DNA of 64,000 nucleotides, from the NCBI GenBank assembly GCA_015059845.1, contig SUZR01000003.1, forward strand, positions 1 to 64,000. The letters are read 5' to 3'. Positions 17,861 to 27,700 of this stretch are shown here, piece by piece. Each line of letters opens with the position of its first letter. The stretch's first letter is position 1. Made by a program: the position numbers and the translations under genes. The notes beneath the pieces are model-generated. The model had not been told where the DNA came from. It searched no databases and was given only the letters and a program-made list of their open reading frames with translations. Origin of the DNA: Rikenellaceae bacterium. Its GTDB lineage: Bacteria > Bacteroidota > Bacteroidia > Bacteroidales > Rikenellaceae.

Positions 17861-18610
17861 TTATAATAGGCTCTTCACTACGCCCTCCAAATCCTCCAAA
17901 CGCAACATATTAGGGCCATCGCTCAAGCCCTTGTCGGGGTCGGGATGCACCTCAAAGAAGAAGCCATTCGCACCAAAAGCCTTGGCTGCCTGCGCCATAG
18001 CGGGCACAAATTCACGGTTACCGCCCGTCTTACCTCCCGCAGCACCTGGACGCTGAACGCTATGCGTGCAATCCATAACTACCGTAGAGGCAATCTTCAG
18101 CATATCGGGGATATTGCGGAAATCGACAATAAGATTATTGTATCCAAACATATTTCCGCGCTCGGTGAGCCACACCTCCTTGGCACCCGACTGCACAGCC
18201 TTCTCATAGGGGAACTTCATATCCTCACCCGAGAGGAACTGCGCCTTCTTGATATTCACCGTGCGACCCGTCTTTGCAGCAGCGACCAGCAAATCGGTTT
18301 GACGGCACAGGAAAGCAGGAATCTGAATAACATCTATCACCTCACCTGCGGGTGCTGCCTGCCACGCCTCGTGAATGTCGGTACAGAGCTTCAAGCCCCA
18401 CTTCGACTTAACATCTGCGAGCATCTGCAAACCCTTATCCAGCCCCACGCCACGATACGACGAGAGCGAAGTGCGGTTGGCCTTATCGAACGAAGCCTTG
18501 AAGATAATCTCCGTACCCAGATTTTTATTTATCTCTACCAATCGAGCTGCCACCGTATCCAGCAACTCGGCCGACTCAATGACGCAAGGTCCTGCTACAA
18601 TTTTTATCAT
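17861..18610 (-). CDS. kdsA: 3-deoxy-8-phosphooctulonate synthase
   Basis: Condenses arabinose-5-phosphate with phosphoenolpyruvate to Kdo-8-phosphate. I use the ATG at 18610 (249 residues); the ORF-track start at 18634 is a TTG. The protein opens with the family start MIKIVAGPCVIES and carries FKASFDKANRTSLSSYRG, LCTDIHEAWQ, the KKAQFLSGEDM strand and HSVQRPG. It is slightly shorter than the E. coli enzyme (284), as in other Bacteroidota. It lies 24 bases before kdsD and 36 after kdsB. Confidence 0.95.
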   Translation of the reverse strand: MIKIVAGPCVIESAELLDTVAARLVEINKNLGTEIIFKASFDKANRTSLSSYRGVGLDKGLQMLADVKSKWGLKLCTDIHEAWQAAPAGEVIDVIQIPAFLCRQTDLLVAAAKTGRTVNIKKAQFLSGEDMKFPYEKAVQSGAKEVWLTERGNMFGYNNLIVDFRNIPDMLKIASTVVMDCTHSVQRPGAAGGKTGGNREFVPAMAQAAKAFGANGFFFEVHPDPDKGLSDGPNMLRLEDLEGVVKSLL

Positions 18611-18646
18611 ATTCGTTATCGTTATATAACTCAAACCAATTTTGAA

Positions 18647-19411
18647 TTATGAATTTTGCATTTTCAAAAACGCCTCGGCACGCTGCAAATCCTCGGGGGT
18701 ATCGATACCCACAGTCTCCACATTCGAGATGCCGACACCTATCTTGTAACCGTTCTCCAACCATCGCAACTGCTCCAACGACTCAGCCAGCTCCAGCGGT
18801 GACTGCGCAAGCGATGTCACCTCGCGCAAGACATCAGCACGGAAGGCATACATACCTATATGTTTATAATAGGTTTGCGTTTTGAGCCACTGCTCGCGCT
18901 CCACACCACGCAGATAAGGGATAACCGAGCGTGAGAAATATATCGCACGCGACTGCTTATCCAGCACCACCTTCGGCGAGTTGGGATTCTCCAATGCGGC
19001 CAAGCCATCCTCCTCAGTGAAGGGTTTTACCAGAGTGGCAATATCGGTCGCCTCATCCTCAAAGCAGGCCATTATGGCCTTTAGCTGCGAGTGAGCGATA
19101 AAAGGCTCATCGCCCTGCACATTGATTACCACATCGAACTCCTCGCCCTGCTTCTGATACGCCTCCCAGCAACGGTCCGTACCGCTCTTATGATTCGCAG
19201 AGGTCATAACCACACGACCACCAAAAGCCTCAACGGCATTGTATATGCGCTCGTCGTCGGTAGCAACAACCACATCCTCGACTACGCCCGCCACCTGCTC
19301 ATACACGCGTTGTATCATAGGCTTACCACCCAGCAATGCAAGGGGCTTGCCAGGAAAGCGCGTCGAAGCGTAACGCGCAGGAATGATGACAATGAATTTC
19401 AACGGTTTCAT
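18647..19411 (-). CDS. kdsB: 3-deoxy-manno-octulosonate cytidylyltransferase
   Basis: Activates Kdo as CMP-Kdo for transfer to lipid A. 254 residues with the nucleotidyl-transferase start IIPARYASTRFPGKPLALLG near residue 8, the Asp-rich VVINVQGDEPFI near residue 95 and the CMP-binding stretch YKHIGMYAFRADVL near residue 180. These motifs are complete. It begins 7 bases after the lon stop and runs into kdsA, so lon, kdsB, kdsA and kdsD may share a transcript. Confidence 0.95.
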   Translation of the reverse strand: MKPLKFIVIIPARYASTRFPGKPLALLGGKPMIQRVYEQVAGVVEDVVVATDDERIYNAVEAFGGRVVMTSANHKSGTDRCWEAYQKQGEEFDVVINVQGDEPFIAHSQLKAIMACFEDEATDIATLVKPFTEEDGLAALENPNSPKVVLDKQSRAIYFSRSVIPYLRGVEREQWLKTQTYYKHIGMYAFRADVLREVTSLAQSPLELAESLEQLRWLENGYKIGVGISNVETVGIDTPEDLQRAEAFLKMQNS

Positions 19412-19418
19412 ATCTTCT

Positions 19419-21839
19419 CTATTTCAATGCCAATGCCAAAACCTCCTCAATGCGCTTAACATAGTGGAATGTAAGGCCGGCAACATACTCCGACTTAATC
19501 TCCTCGACATCCTTGCGGTTATCCTCGCAGAGAATAATCTCCACGATACCGGCACGCTTGGCCGCCAGAATCTTCTCCTTAATACCGCCCACGGGCATAA
19601 CACGGCCACGCAACGTCATCTCGCCCGTCATTGCAATACGCTCCTTAACCTCACGACCTGTGAATGTCGAAACAATTGATGTAACGAGCGTGATACCTGC
19701 CGATGGGCCATCCTTCGGAATAGCACCCTCGGGAACGTGGATATTAAGATTTTTCTTCTCGAACATCTCGGCCGCAATGCCAAGCTCCTCGTGGTGTGCC
19801 TGCACCCACTCGTAACCGATGGTTGCCGACTCCTTCATCACATCGCCAAGATTACCCGTAAGATTCAATGCGCCCTTTCCAGGGGTGAGAACAGACTCAA
19901 CGTAAAGGATATCACCGCCAACCGAGGTCCACGCAAGACCAGTAACAACACCAACCATACCAGCAATCTCATACTCGTCGTTGCGGAACTTAGCCTTACC
20001 CAGAATCTTCTCCAGGTCGGCAGCCGACAGCTCGGGAGCAAAGGCCTCCTCGAAGGCTATCTGCTTAGCACGTGCGCGGGCCAACTTTGCAATATGCTTA
20101 TCGAGCGAACGAACACCCGACTCGCGGGTATAATCGGCAATAATCTTCTCGATGATAGCCGATGGGAGAATCAACTCCTGCTCCTTCACGCCGTGCGCCT
20201 CACACTGCTTGCGCACAAGGTGCTGCTCGGCAATCTGGATTTTATCCTCGAGGATATAACCAGGAATGTTAATCATCTCCATACGGTCACGCAACGCGGG
20301 ATTAATAGCGCCGATATCGTTGGCCGTAGCGATGAACAATACCTTCGAGAGGTCATACTCCGTATCCAGATAGTTATCGTGGAAGGTGGTATTCTGCTCG
20401 GGATCCAGCACCTCCAGTAACGCCGATGAGGGGTCACCGTGGTTGCTCACCGTAATCTTATCCACCTCATCGAGGATGATGACAGGATTTGACGAGCCGC
20501 AACGCTTGATGGTCTGAATAATACGACCCGGCATAGCACCGATGTATGTGCGGCGGTGGCCGCGAATCTCGCTCTCATCGTGCAGACCGCCCAACGAGAT
20601 ACGTCCGAACTTACGGCCCAAAGCCGTAGCCACCGAACGACCCAGCGAGGTCTTACCAACACCCGGAGGGCCATACAGGCAGAGGATGGGTGACTTCAAA
20701 TCGCCCTTGAGCTTAATAACGGCCAGATGCTCAAGGATACGGTCCTTAACCTCCTCCAAACCGAAGTGGTCGTCATCGAGCTGCTTACGAGCGCACTCCA
20801 AATCGAGGTTATCCTTGGTAACATCGTTCCACGGAAGCTCGAGCATCAACTGCAGATAGGTCATCTGCACTGAGTACTCCGCAACGGCGGGATTCAGGCG
20901 CTCAACCTTCGCAAGCTCCTTCTCGAAGAGCTCGCCAACCTCCTTCGACCAATTCTTCTTGGCAGCAGCCTCACGCATCTGGTCAATCTCGGCATCGGCC
21001 GTATCGCCCAGCTCGTCCTGAATGGTGCGCATCTGCTGCTGGAGATAGTAGTCACGCTGTTGCTTGTCTATCTCGCGCTTCACCTTCTCCTGAATCTCAT
21101 TCTTCAGCTCGGCCATCTGCTGCTCACGCACCAGAATCTCCAATAACTTACGGGCACGAGCCAGCAGACCAGGAGCCTCCAGCAGAGCCTGACGGTCCTC
21201 GTCCGAGAAATCCATATTTGAGCATACGAAGTTGATAAGGCCACGCGGTGAGTCGATATTCTTCAACGCAAAGACAGCCTCCTTAGGCATTACGGGCGAG
21301 ATATTAATAATATTGAGCGTAACCTCACGCACCGAGTCAACCAATGCCTGAAACTCTACATTACCCTCGTCGGGCTGCGAGTCGCGGATGGTACGCACGG
21401 TAGCCTTCAGGTAGGGCTCCGACTGCAAGTACTCGCCCACCTCAATCTTCTCCAGACCGCTCAGAATAACGGTCAGATTGCCGTTGGGCATCTCCAATAT
21501 CTTGATGATACGGGCAGCCGTACCAACCTTGTACATATCGTTGGGTGAAGGGACCTCAACCTCGGTCTCACGCTGCAGAACAGCACCTAAAAGTCCGTGT
21601 GCGGCGTTGACATCACGCACGAGCTTTATGCTCTTCTCGCGGCCAACGGTAATGGGGGTAATTGCACCCGGGAACAAAACTGAACTACGCAACGACAGAA
21701 TAGGCAACGCCTCGGGGATATTTACCTCCTCCACAATATCGTCGCCACTGGTAATAATGGGCACCACCTGATGTCTGCCGTCGAGCAATTCAGGCATAGC
21801 GTCCAAATCTGTTAAATCAATATTTTTCTTCTTATCCAT
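19419..21839 (-). CDS. lon: ATP-dependent Lon protease
   Basis: A cytosolic AAA+ protease for damaged and regulatory proteins. 806 residues: an N-terminal LON substrate domain (ILSLRSSVLFPGAITPITVG), a coiled-coil middle, an AAA+ module with Walker A GPPGVGKTS near residue 388 and Walker B VIILDEVDK, and a C-terminal S16 protease domain with the Ser-Lys dyad in KDGPSAGITLV and KEKILAAKRAGI. All catalytic parts are intact. A TACTTTTG box (21861-21868) just upstream is a likely promoter. It heads a minus-strand run into the Kdo genes. Confidence 0.97.
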   Translation of the reverse strand: MDKKKNIDLTDLDAMPELLDGRHQVVPIITSGDDIVEEVNIPEALPILSLRSSVLFPGAITPITVGREKSIKLVRDVNAAHGLLGAVLQRETEVEVPSPNDMYKVGTAARIIKILEMPNGNLTVILSGLEKIEVGEYLQSEPYLKATVRTIRDSQPDEGNVEFQALVDSVREVTLNIINISPVMPKEAVFALKNIDSPRGLINFVCSNMDFSDEDRQALLEAPGLLARARKLLEILVREQQMAELKNEIQEKVKREIDKQQRDYYLQQQMRTIQDELGDTADAEIDQMREAAAKKNWSKEVGELFEKELAKVERLNPAVAEYSVQMTYLQLMLELPWNDVTKDNLDLECARKQLDDDHFGLEEVKDRILEHLAVIKLKGDLKSPILCLYGPPGVGKTSLGRSVATALGRKFGRISLGGLHDESEIRGHRRTYIGAMPGRIIQTIKRCGSSNPVIILDEVDKITVSNHGDPSSALLEVLDPEQNTTFHDNYLDTEYDLSKVLFIATANDIGAINPALRDRMEMINIPGYILEDKIQIAEQHLVRKQCEAHGVKEQELILPSAIIEKIIADYTRESGVRSLDKHIAKLARARAKQIAFEEAFAPELSAADLEKILGKAKFRNDEYEIAGMVGVVTGLAWTSVGGDILYVESVLTPGKGALNLTGNLGDVMKESATIGYEWVQAHHEELGIAAEMFEKKNLNIHVPEGAIPKDGPSAGITLVTSIVSTFTGREVKERIAMTGEMTLRGRVMPVGGIKEKILAAKRAGIVEIILCEDNRKDVEEIKSEYVAGLTFHYVKRIEEVLALALK

Positions 21840-21860
21840 ATTTACACTATTTCACGATTA

Positions 21861-21868
21861 CAAAAGTA
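21861..21868 (-). promoter_or_regulatory. -7 promoter box for lon (TACTTTTG)
   Basis: CAAAAGTA on the plus strand reads TACTTTTG, fitting TAnnTTTG, with a predicted leader of under 20 bases to the lon start. Confidence 0.5.
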
Positions 21869-22114
21869 ATAATTTTTAGCCATACTTCATACCAAATTTA
21901 ACAGATTGTTAATAACTCACACCCCTAAGGGGTGTTTTAGGACTATTTTTCGGTCATTTTCACACTCTTTACGACTCAAATTTCCGACCAAACAATCCCC
22001 GACAACGGCGAATCACAATGAGCAACTGCCGCATAACTTTCTATATTTCGGAACGATTTATGAAAGAAACAATTTTTCGGTCATTTTACTATACGAAAAT
22101 TCAACTTTTTTTAT
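21869..22114. other. lon/nhaD divergent intergenic region
   Basis: The gap of about 300 bases holds no ORF that looks real. It contains a short hairpin (ACACCCCTAAGGGGTGT, about 21920-21936) and two identical 16-base direct repeats, ATTTTTCGGTCATTTT, at 21945-21960 and 22072-22087. These could be binding sites for a regulator of either gene. Nothing else is visible. Confidence 0.6.
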
Positions 22115-22122
22115 TATTTTCG
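22115..22122 (+). promoter_or_regulatory. possible -7 box for nhaD (TATTTTCG)
   Basis: One mismatch from TAnnTTTG, about 26 bases before the nhaD ATG. Confidence 0.35.
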
Positions 22123-22147
22123 CAGCGGAAAATAAAATAGGTTTTTT

Positions 22148-23449
22148 ATGCATCAAATTGAACTATGGGCACTTATCCCATTTGCTCTAATGTTGGCCAG
22201 CATTGCGGTTTTGCCGCTCGTGGCCGAACATTGGTGGGAGAATAATCTCCACAAACTTTACGTCGCTTTGGGTCTTGCTTTGCCGGCAAGCATCTATCTG
22301 GTTTTGAACGATATGGGCAGCAACCTTGAGCATCAGATGCTCTTCGACTATCTGCCTTTCATCATTCTGCTTGGCGCATTATTTGTCGTTACGGGCGGAA
22401 TACATATCTGCGGAGATATACAAGCGCGACCTATAAACAACACGCTGATTATGGCTATCGGCTTCCTGTTAGCCTCGTTTATCGGAACAACGGGAGCCGC
22501 TATGTTGATGATTCGTCTGCTTATCGAGGTCAACCAACAACGTAAACACAAAGTACACACCATACTCTTCTTTATCGCCTTGGTTGCAAACTGTGGAGGT
22601 GTATTAACGCCGCTGGGCGACCCCCCATTGTTCCTGCTCTATCTGCGTGGTGCGGAGTTTTCGTGGTTTATGCACCTGATGCCCGAGTGGTTGTTCGTGG
22701 GTGTGATACTGCTTGTGCTTTATCTCTTAATCGACCAGTTCTACTACTACCGCAAGGAGGAAACGGTAGATATTATGGCCGATGTACACTACAAGCGCCC
22801 CATCAAAATTTCGGGTTTGATTAACGTTATCTACCTTATTGGAATCATCCTTGCGGTGTCATTCCTCAACCCATCGTATATCCCCGAAATGGGCGACCAT
22901 CACGCGCCGATTTATGTACGTTTTTTACGTGAAATAGTACTTGCGGTAATCGCTGCATTATCTTGGATTACAACTAAAAAGAAGATACGTCAGCACAACA
23001 AGTTCTCGTGGGACCCTATTATCGAGGTGGCATACCTTTTCATCGGTATTTTTGCTACGATGACACCCGCTTTGATATACCTCAATGCCCACGCTGCAGA
23101 GCTTGGCTTGGATAAACCTTGGCAGTTCTTCTACTGCTCAGGAGCGCTCTCTGCCTTCCTTGACAACTCGCCTACGGCCGTTGCTTTCCACACCGTAGCG
23201 CAGGGTCTGCCCACAGCTGCGGGTACGGTTTTGGAGGCAGGTATTGATGTAATGTTATTGCGAGCCATAGCTTTGGGTTCGGTATTCTTCGGTGCGATGA
23301 CATATATCGGAAATGGACCCAATTTTATGGTTAAGGCTATTGCCGAGCAGAGCGGAATAAATATGCCGAGTTTCTTCGGTTATATGATTCGATTCTCGCT
23401 GGTTATCCTGCTGCCGATATACATTTTAACACAACTTATTTTCTTGTAA
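22148..23449 (+). CDS. nhaD: Na+/H+ antiporter, NhaD type
   Basis: An inner-membrane antiporter of the ArsB/NhaD superfamily, exporting Na+ in exchange for protons. 433 residues with about 11-12 helices. Family marks are the early LMLASIAVLPLVAEHWWENN, the region NCGGVLTPLGDPPLFLLYLRG near residue 150 and SALSAFLDNSPTAVAFHTVA near residue 335, the two discontinuous helices of the ion site. It is divergent from lon and followed by its own terminator at 23467. Confidence 0.92.
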   Translation: MHQIELWALIPFALMLASIAVLPLVAEHWWENNLHKLYVALGLALPASIYLVLNDMGSNLEHQMLFDYLPFIILLGALFVVTGGIHICGDIQARPINNTLIMAIGFLLASFIGTTGAAMLMIRLLIEVNQQRKHKVHTILFFIALVANCGGVLTPLGDPPLFLLYLRGAEFSWFMHLMPEWLFVGVILLVLYLLIDQFYYYRKEETVDIMADVHYKRPIKISGLINVIYLIGIILAVSFLNPSYIPEMGDHHAPIYVRFLREIVLAVIAALSWITTKKKIRQHNKFSWDPIIEVAYLFIGIFATMTPALIYLNAHAAELGLDKPWQFFYCSGALSAFLDNSPTAVAFHTVAQGLPTAAGTVLEAGIDVMLLRAIALGSVFFGAMTYIGNGPNFMVKAIAEQSGINMPSFFGYMIRFSLVILLPIYILTQLIFL

Positions 23450-23466
23450 TAAATACAACCATAAAT

Positions 23467-23492
23467 AAATCCCGGCTGCGAGGTCGGGATTT
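23467..23492 (+). terminator. rho-independent terminator after nhaD
   Basis: AAATCCCG and CGGGATTT form an 8-base stem around a 10-base loop, followed by T residues. Confidence 0.75.
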
Positions 23493-23527
23493 TTTATTTT
23501 TCTATATGTCATTTCGGTTTTTATTCG

Positions 23528-23535
23528 TATATTTG
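23528..23535 (+). promoter_or_regulatory. -7 promoter box for valS (TATATTTG)
   Basis: Exact TAnnTTTG match about 72 bases before the valS ATG. The leader contains a GC-rich CGCG...CGCG stretch that might fold, but no T-box is present. Confidence 0.55.
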
Positions 23536-23606
23536 CAAGTTGTACGCGCATAACACGCGCGCACGAGAAAAAGCAGAGGAATCAATAACAAAATATACAA
23601 CAGATT

Positions 23607-26231
23607 ATGGTAGCAGACAAGTACACACCACAAGATATCGAATCGAAGTGGTATGAGTATTGGATTGACAACAAACTTTTTCACTCGGAGCCTGATGCTC
23701 GCGAGCCCTACACAATAGTTATCCCACCCCCCAACGTAACGGGTATGTTGCATATGGGTCATATGCTTAACAACACGTTGCAGGACGTTTTGATGCGTCG
23801 CGCACGCCAGATGGGCAAGAACGCCTGCTGGGTACCGGGCACCGACCACGCATCAATCGCTACCGAGGCAAAGGTTGTAGCAAAGCTCGCAGCCGAGGGT
23901 ATCAACAAGGCTGACCTTTCACGCGAGGAGTTTCTGGCTCACGCTTGGGAGTGGAAGGAGAAGCACGGCGGCATTATCCTCAAGCAGCTGCGCAAGCTGG
24001 GTGCTTCGTGCGACTGGGACCGCACCTGCTTTACGATGGATGAGGCTCGCACCGAGAGCGTAATCAAGGTATTCTGCGACCTCTATGAGAAGGGTAAGAT
24101 TTACCGCGGTGTACGTATGGTAAACTGGGACCCCTCGGCAAAGACCGCCCTCTCGGACGAGGAGGTAATCTACAAGGAGTCTCAGGGTAAGCTCTACTAC
24201 CTGCGCTATATGGTCGAGGGCACAGACCGCTATTTGGTTGTGGCTACAACACGCCCCGAGACTATTTTGGGTGATACTGCCGTATGTTTGAATCCCAACG
24301 ACGAGCGCTACAAGGATATCCCCGAGGGTGCGCGTGTAATTGTTCCGCTGGTAGGTCGTTCGGTGCCCATCATCCGCGATGAGTATGTAGATATCGAGTT
24401 CGGTACGGGTGCGCTGAAAGTTACCCCCGCACACGATGTGAACGACTATATGTTGGGCGAGAAGTACAACCTCGAAACTATTGACATCTTCAACGACGAC
24501 GGCACAATCAACGATAAGGTTGGTATGTACGTAGGTATGGACCGCTTCGAGTGCCGCAAGGTTATTGAGGGTGACTTGCAGGCTGCAGGCCTGATGGAGA
24601 AGGTAGAGGCTTACACCAACAACGTAGGTTACTCAGAGCGTACAGGCGTGGCTATTGAGCCCAAGCTCTCAATGCAGTGGTTTATGTCAATGCAGGAGAT
24701 TGCCAAGCCCGCGACAAAGGCCGTTTTGGAGGACTCTATCAAGTTCATCCCCGCCAAGTATAAGAACACATATCGCCACTGGATGGAGAACATCAAGGAT
24801 TGGTGTATCTCACGTCAGTTGTGGTGGGGTCAGCGTATCCCCGCATACTACCTGCCCAAGGGTGGCTACGTGATTGCCCCCACAGCCGAGGAGGCTTTAG
24901 AGAAGGCACGCGAGAAGGCTCAGGACCCCACATTGCAGATGAGCGATTTGCGTCAGGACGAGGATGTATTGGATACCTGGTTCTCATCGTGGTTGTGGCC
25001 CATCTCTGTATTTGACGGTATCCGCAACCCCGACAACGAGCAAATTCGTTACTACTACCCCACTTCGGACCTTATCACCGGCCCGGATATCATCTTCTTC
25101 TGGGTGGCACGTATGATTATGGCCGGCTATGAGTATCGTGGCGAGAAACCCTTCGGAAATGTATATTTCACAGGTATCGTACGCGATAAGCTGGGCCGCA
25201 AAATGTCGAAGCAGTTGGGTAACTCACCCGACCCGCTCGATTTGATTGCCAAGTATGGCGCTGATGGTATGCGTGTAGCGATGATGCTCTCATCATCGGC
25301 AGGTAACGACGTGATGTTCGACGAGGCACTCTGCGAGCAGGGCCGTAACTTCGGTAATAAGATTTGGAACGCCTACCGCCTTATCTCTATGTGGCAGGTT
25401 GACGAGCAGCTGGCACAGAGCGAGAACAACCGTCTGTCGGTTGAGTGGTTCGGCCATACACTCTCGAAGGCTATCGTTGAGATTAACGACCTGTTCGAGT
25501 CATACCGTATCTCGGAGGCGTTTATGCGCATCTACAAGCTCTTCTGGGACGAGTTCAGCGGCTGGTACCTGGAGATGGTGAAACCCGCATATCAGCAGCC
25601 CGCCGACAAGGCAACGATGGAGGCTACACGCCACTACTTCGATATGTTGATGCGTCTTGTTCATCCCTTTATGCCCTTCATTACAGAGGAGATTTGGCAG
25701 GATTTGGCCGAGCGCAAGCAGGGCGAGTCAATTATGTATGCGCCTATGCCCGTAGCTGAGGAGGTTAATGAGGCTCTGCTGGCACGCTTTGCTCTTGCTA
25801 CGGAGGTTATCACAAGCATCCGTAACGTACGCAAGCAGAAGAACATCGCACAGAAGAATGTTCTTACGCTTAACGTTATCGAGGACGAGAACTACCCCAA
25901 GGAGTATGCTCCCGTAATTGCCAAGATGTGTAACCTTGAGGCCATTGAGGCTATCACCGAGAAGGACCCCACAGCCGACGCCTTTATCGTTAAGACCACG
26001 CAGTACTTCGTTCCTATGGGCGACCAGATTGACGTGGAGGCCGAGATGAAGAAGCTCACCGACGAGCTCACATATCTGGAGGGATTCCTGGCAAGCGTAA
26101 TGAAGAAGCTCTCGAACGAGCGTTTCGTACAGTCTGCACCCGAGAAGGTTGTTGCCAACGAGCGTGCTAAGCAGTCGGACGCTGAGGCTAAGATTGCAGC
26201 CATCAAGGAGCGTATGGCTGCGTTGAAATAA
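23607..26231 (+). CDS. valS: valyl-tRNA synthetase
   Basis: Charges tRNA-Val. A class I synthetase of 874 residues. The HIGH motif appears as [15 protein letters not shown] near residue 42, the editing CP1 domain contains [13 protein letters not shown] near residue 210, and the KMSKS motif is [12 protein letters not shown] near residue 530, with Gln in the last place. The anticodon-binding domain follows, then a C-terminal coiled-coil arm rich in Lys/Glu (last 70 residues). Full length for the family. It has its own promoter box and terminator. Confidence 0.97.
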   Translation: MVADKYTPQDIESKWYEYWIDNKLFHSEPDAREPYTIVIPPPNVTGMLHMGHMLNNTLQDVLMRRARQMGKNACWVPGTDHASIATEAKVVAKLAAEGINKADLSREEFLAHAWEWKEKHGGIILKQLRKLGASCDWDRTCFTMDEARTESVIKVFCDLYEKGKIYRGVRMVNWDPSAKTALSDEEVIYKESQGKLYYLRYMVEGTDRYLVVATTRPETILGDTAVCLNPNDERYKDIPEGARVIVPLVGRSVPIIRDEYVDIEFGTGALKVTPAHDVNDYMLGEKYNLETIDIFNDDGTINDKVGMYVGMDRFECRKVIEGDLQAAGLMEKVEAYTNNVGYSERTGVAIEPKLSMQWFMSMQEIAKPATKAVLEDSIKFIPAKYKNTYRHWMENIKDWCISRQLWWGQRIPAYYLPKGGYVIAPTAEEALEKAREKAQDPTLQMSDLRQDEDVLDTWFSSWLWPISVFDGIRNPDNEQIRYYYPTSDLITGPDIIFFWVARMIMAGYEYRGEKPFGNVYFTGIVRDKLGRKMSKQLGNSPDPLDLIAKYGADGMRVAMMLSSSAGNDVMFDEALCEQGRNFGNKIWNAYRLISMWQVDEQLAQSENNRLSVEWFGHTLSKAIVEINDLFESYRISEAFMRIYKLFWDEFSGWYLEMVKPAYQQPADKATMEATRHYFDMLMRLVHPFMPFITEEIWQDLAERKQGESIMYAPMPVAEEVNEALLARFALATEVITSIRNVRKQKNIAQKNVLTLNVIEDENYPKEYAPVIAKMCNLEAIEAITEKDPTADAFIVKTTQYFVPMGDQIDVEAEMKKLTDELTYLEGFLASVMKKLSNERFVQSAPEKVVANERAKQSDAEAKIAAIKERMAALK

Positions 26232-26245
26232 TTTTTCTTTAATAT

Positions 26246-26290
26246 CATCGTACCCGTGAGCCAGCGAAAGGTGGCGGGTGCGATGTTTTT
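26246..26290 (+). terminator. terminator after valS
   Basis: CATCGTACCCG pairs with CGGGTGCGATG (11 pairs, one G-T) around an 18-base loop and is followed by TTTTT. Confidence 0.75.
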
Positions 26291-26297
26291 ATTTATA

Positions 26298-26430
26298 TCT
26301 CACAAGCTTTGGTTCTCCGACAATGGAGTCGCTTGCGACGACCAAAGCCCCTGCCTGAGGCGGGGGTGCGTGGGTGGGTCAGATTTGTAAATGCGGCCAG
26401 CGGCCGCAAGGTATGCCTAATGTTGTGAGA
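26298..26430 (+). repeat. intergenic repeat family 1, copy B
   Basis: About 112-base core (26307-26418) with three hairpins: CTTTGGT...ACCAAAG, CCCCTGCCTGAGGCGGGG and TGCGGCCAGCGGCCGCA. In this copy an outer 8-base inverted repeat TCTCACAA/TTGTGAGA closes the whole element. It lies between the valS terminator and rnhA. It is related to copies A and C over nearly its full length. Confidence 0.88.
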
Positions 26431-26453
26431 TTAGCAACTTATAACGATTGACT

Positions 26454-26909
26454 ATGCCAGATGTAACTATATACACCGACGGTGCTGCGCAGGGCAATCC
26501 CGGGCGTGGAGGCTATGGCGTTGTGCTTCTGTCGGGACCTCATCGCAAGGAGCTCTCGGCAGGCTATCGCCTGACGACAAACAACCGTATGGAGTTATTG
26601 GGTGTATGCGTAGCTCTTGAGGCGCTGAAGTTCGAGGGTACAAACGTCACGCTCTACTCCGACTCGAAGTATGTCGTCGATGCGGTGAATCAGCGCTGGG
26701 TGTTTGGCTGGGAGCGCAAAGGCTTTGCGGGGAAGAAAAATCCCGACCTATGGATGCGCTTTTTGCGTGTCTATCGCCGTCACCACGTTCGTTTCATCTG
26801 GGTCAAGGGGCACGCCTCAACGGCTGAGAACAATCGTTGTGACGAGTTAGCCGTGGCAGCTGCCAATAGTGGCGATTTAATGGAAGATACAGGATATAAT
26901 CCCGAATAG
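26454..26909 (+). CDS. rnhA: ribonuclease HI
   Basis: Cuts the RNA strand of RNA-DNA hybrids. I use the ATG at 26454 (151 residues); the ORF-track start is a TTG two codons earlier. The active-site residues are in place: Asp in VTIYTDGAAQGNPG, Glu in TNNRMELLGVC, Asp in TLYSDSKYVVDAV, and the last Asp in ENNRCDELAV, with the His loop WVKGHASTA before it. Size and motifs are those of E. coli RNase HI. The MBL gene begins one base after the stop. Confidence 0.95.
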   Translation: MPDVTIYTDGAAQGNPGRGGYGVVLLSGPHRKELSAGYRLTTNNRMELLGVCVALEALKFEGTNVTLYSDSKYVVDAVNQRWVFGWERKGFAGKKNPDLWMRFLRVYRRHHVRFIWVKGHASTAENNRCDELAVAAANSGDLMEDTGYNPE

Positions 26910-26910
26910 T

Positions 26911-27687
26911 ATGAAACTCACCCTCTTAGGCACAGGAACATCACAGGGCGTACCCGTCATCGGATGCCGATGCGAGGTGTGTTGCTCGACGGATAGTCGT
27001 GACAACCGCCTGCGCACCTCGGCGATGATTGAGGTAGAAGGCAAATGTATTGTCATTGACGCGGGGCCCGATTTCCGACAGCAGATGTTACGTGCCGATG
27101 TGAGAAGATTGGATGCAATCCTCCTCACCCACGAGCATAAGGACCATACGGGCGGCTTGGATGATGTGCGGGCATTTAACTTTGTGGACTACCCCACGAT
27201 TCGTCCCGTTGACATCTACGCCACAGCACGCACGATGGCCTGCATACGCAAGGATTACGACTATGCCTTTGCGACAAACAAATATCGTGGTGTGCCCGAG
27301 ATACGTCTGCACGAGATAGATGGTGTGACTCCATTTGATGTTAAGGGAGTGGAGATTATACCCATTGCGGGCAAGCACTCTGCGCGCTTCGAGGTTACGG
27401 GCTATCGCTGTGGTAAGCTGGCCTATATGACCGACTTCAAGACCTTGTGCGAGGGTGAGATTGAGAAGCTGCGCGGCGTGGAGGTGCTGGTGATAAATGC
27501 TCTGCGTTTCAAGCCGCACGACTCGCATTTCAGCGTAGATGAGGCTTGGAATATTATCCGAGAGGTGAAACCCCGCAAGGCGTACCTCACACACCTGTCG
27601 CACGAGATAGGCCTGCACGCCACATCTGCCGAGCGACTACCCGAGGGCGTGGAGTTGGCATACGATGGACTCACGATTGAGATATAA
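26911..27687 (+). CDS. MBL-fold hydrolase, PhnP-like phosphodiesterase
   Basis: 258 residues of the metallo-beta-lactamase fold. The metal-binding motif is THEHKDHTGGLDDVRAFN near residue 72, with further ligands at IVIDAGPDF, GKHSARF/LAYMTDF and LTHLSHEIGLHATS. The N-terminal GTGTSQGVPVIGCRCEVC is the Cys-rich loop seen in PhnP, which opens cyclic ribosyl phosphates in phosphonate metabolism. No phn genes are in view, so a broader cyclic phosphodiesterase role is as likely. It follows rnhA with one base between. Confidence 0.85.
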   Translation: MKLTLLGTGTSQGVPVIGCRCEVCCSTDSRDNRLRTSAMIEVEGKCIVIDAGPDFRQQMLRADVRRLDAILLTHEHKDHTGGLDDVRAFNFVDYPTIRPVDIYATARTMACIRKDYDYAFATNKYRGVPEIRLHEIDGVTPFDVKGVEIIPIAGKHSARFEVTGYRCGKLAYMTDFKTLCEGEIEKLRGVEVLVINALRFKPHDSHFSVDEAWNIIREVKPRKAYLTHLSHEIGLHATSAERLPEGVELAYDGLTIEI

Positions 27688-27700
27688 ATGGGATAATACA

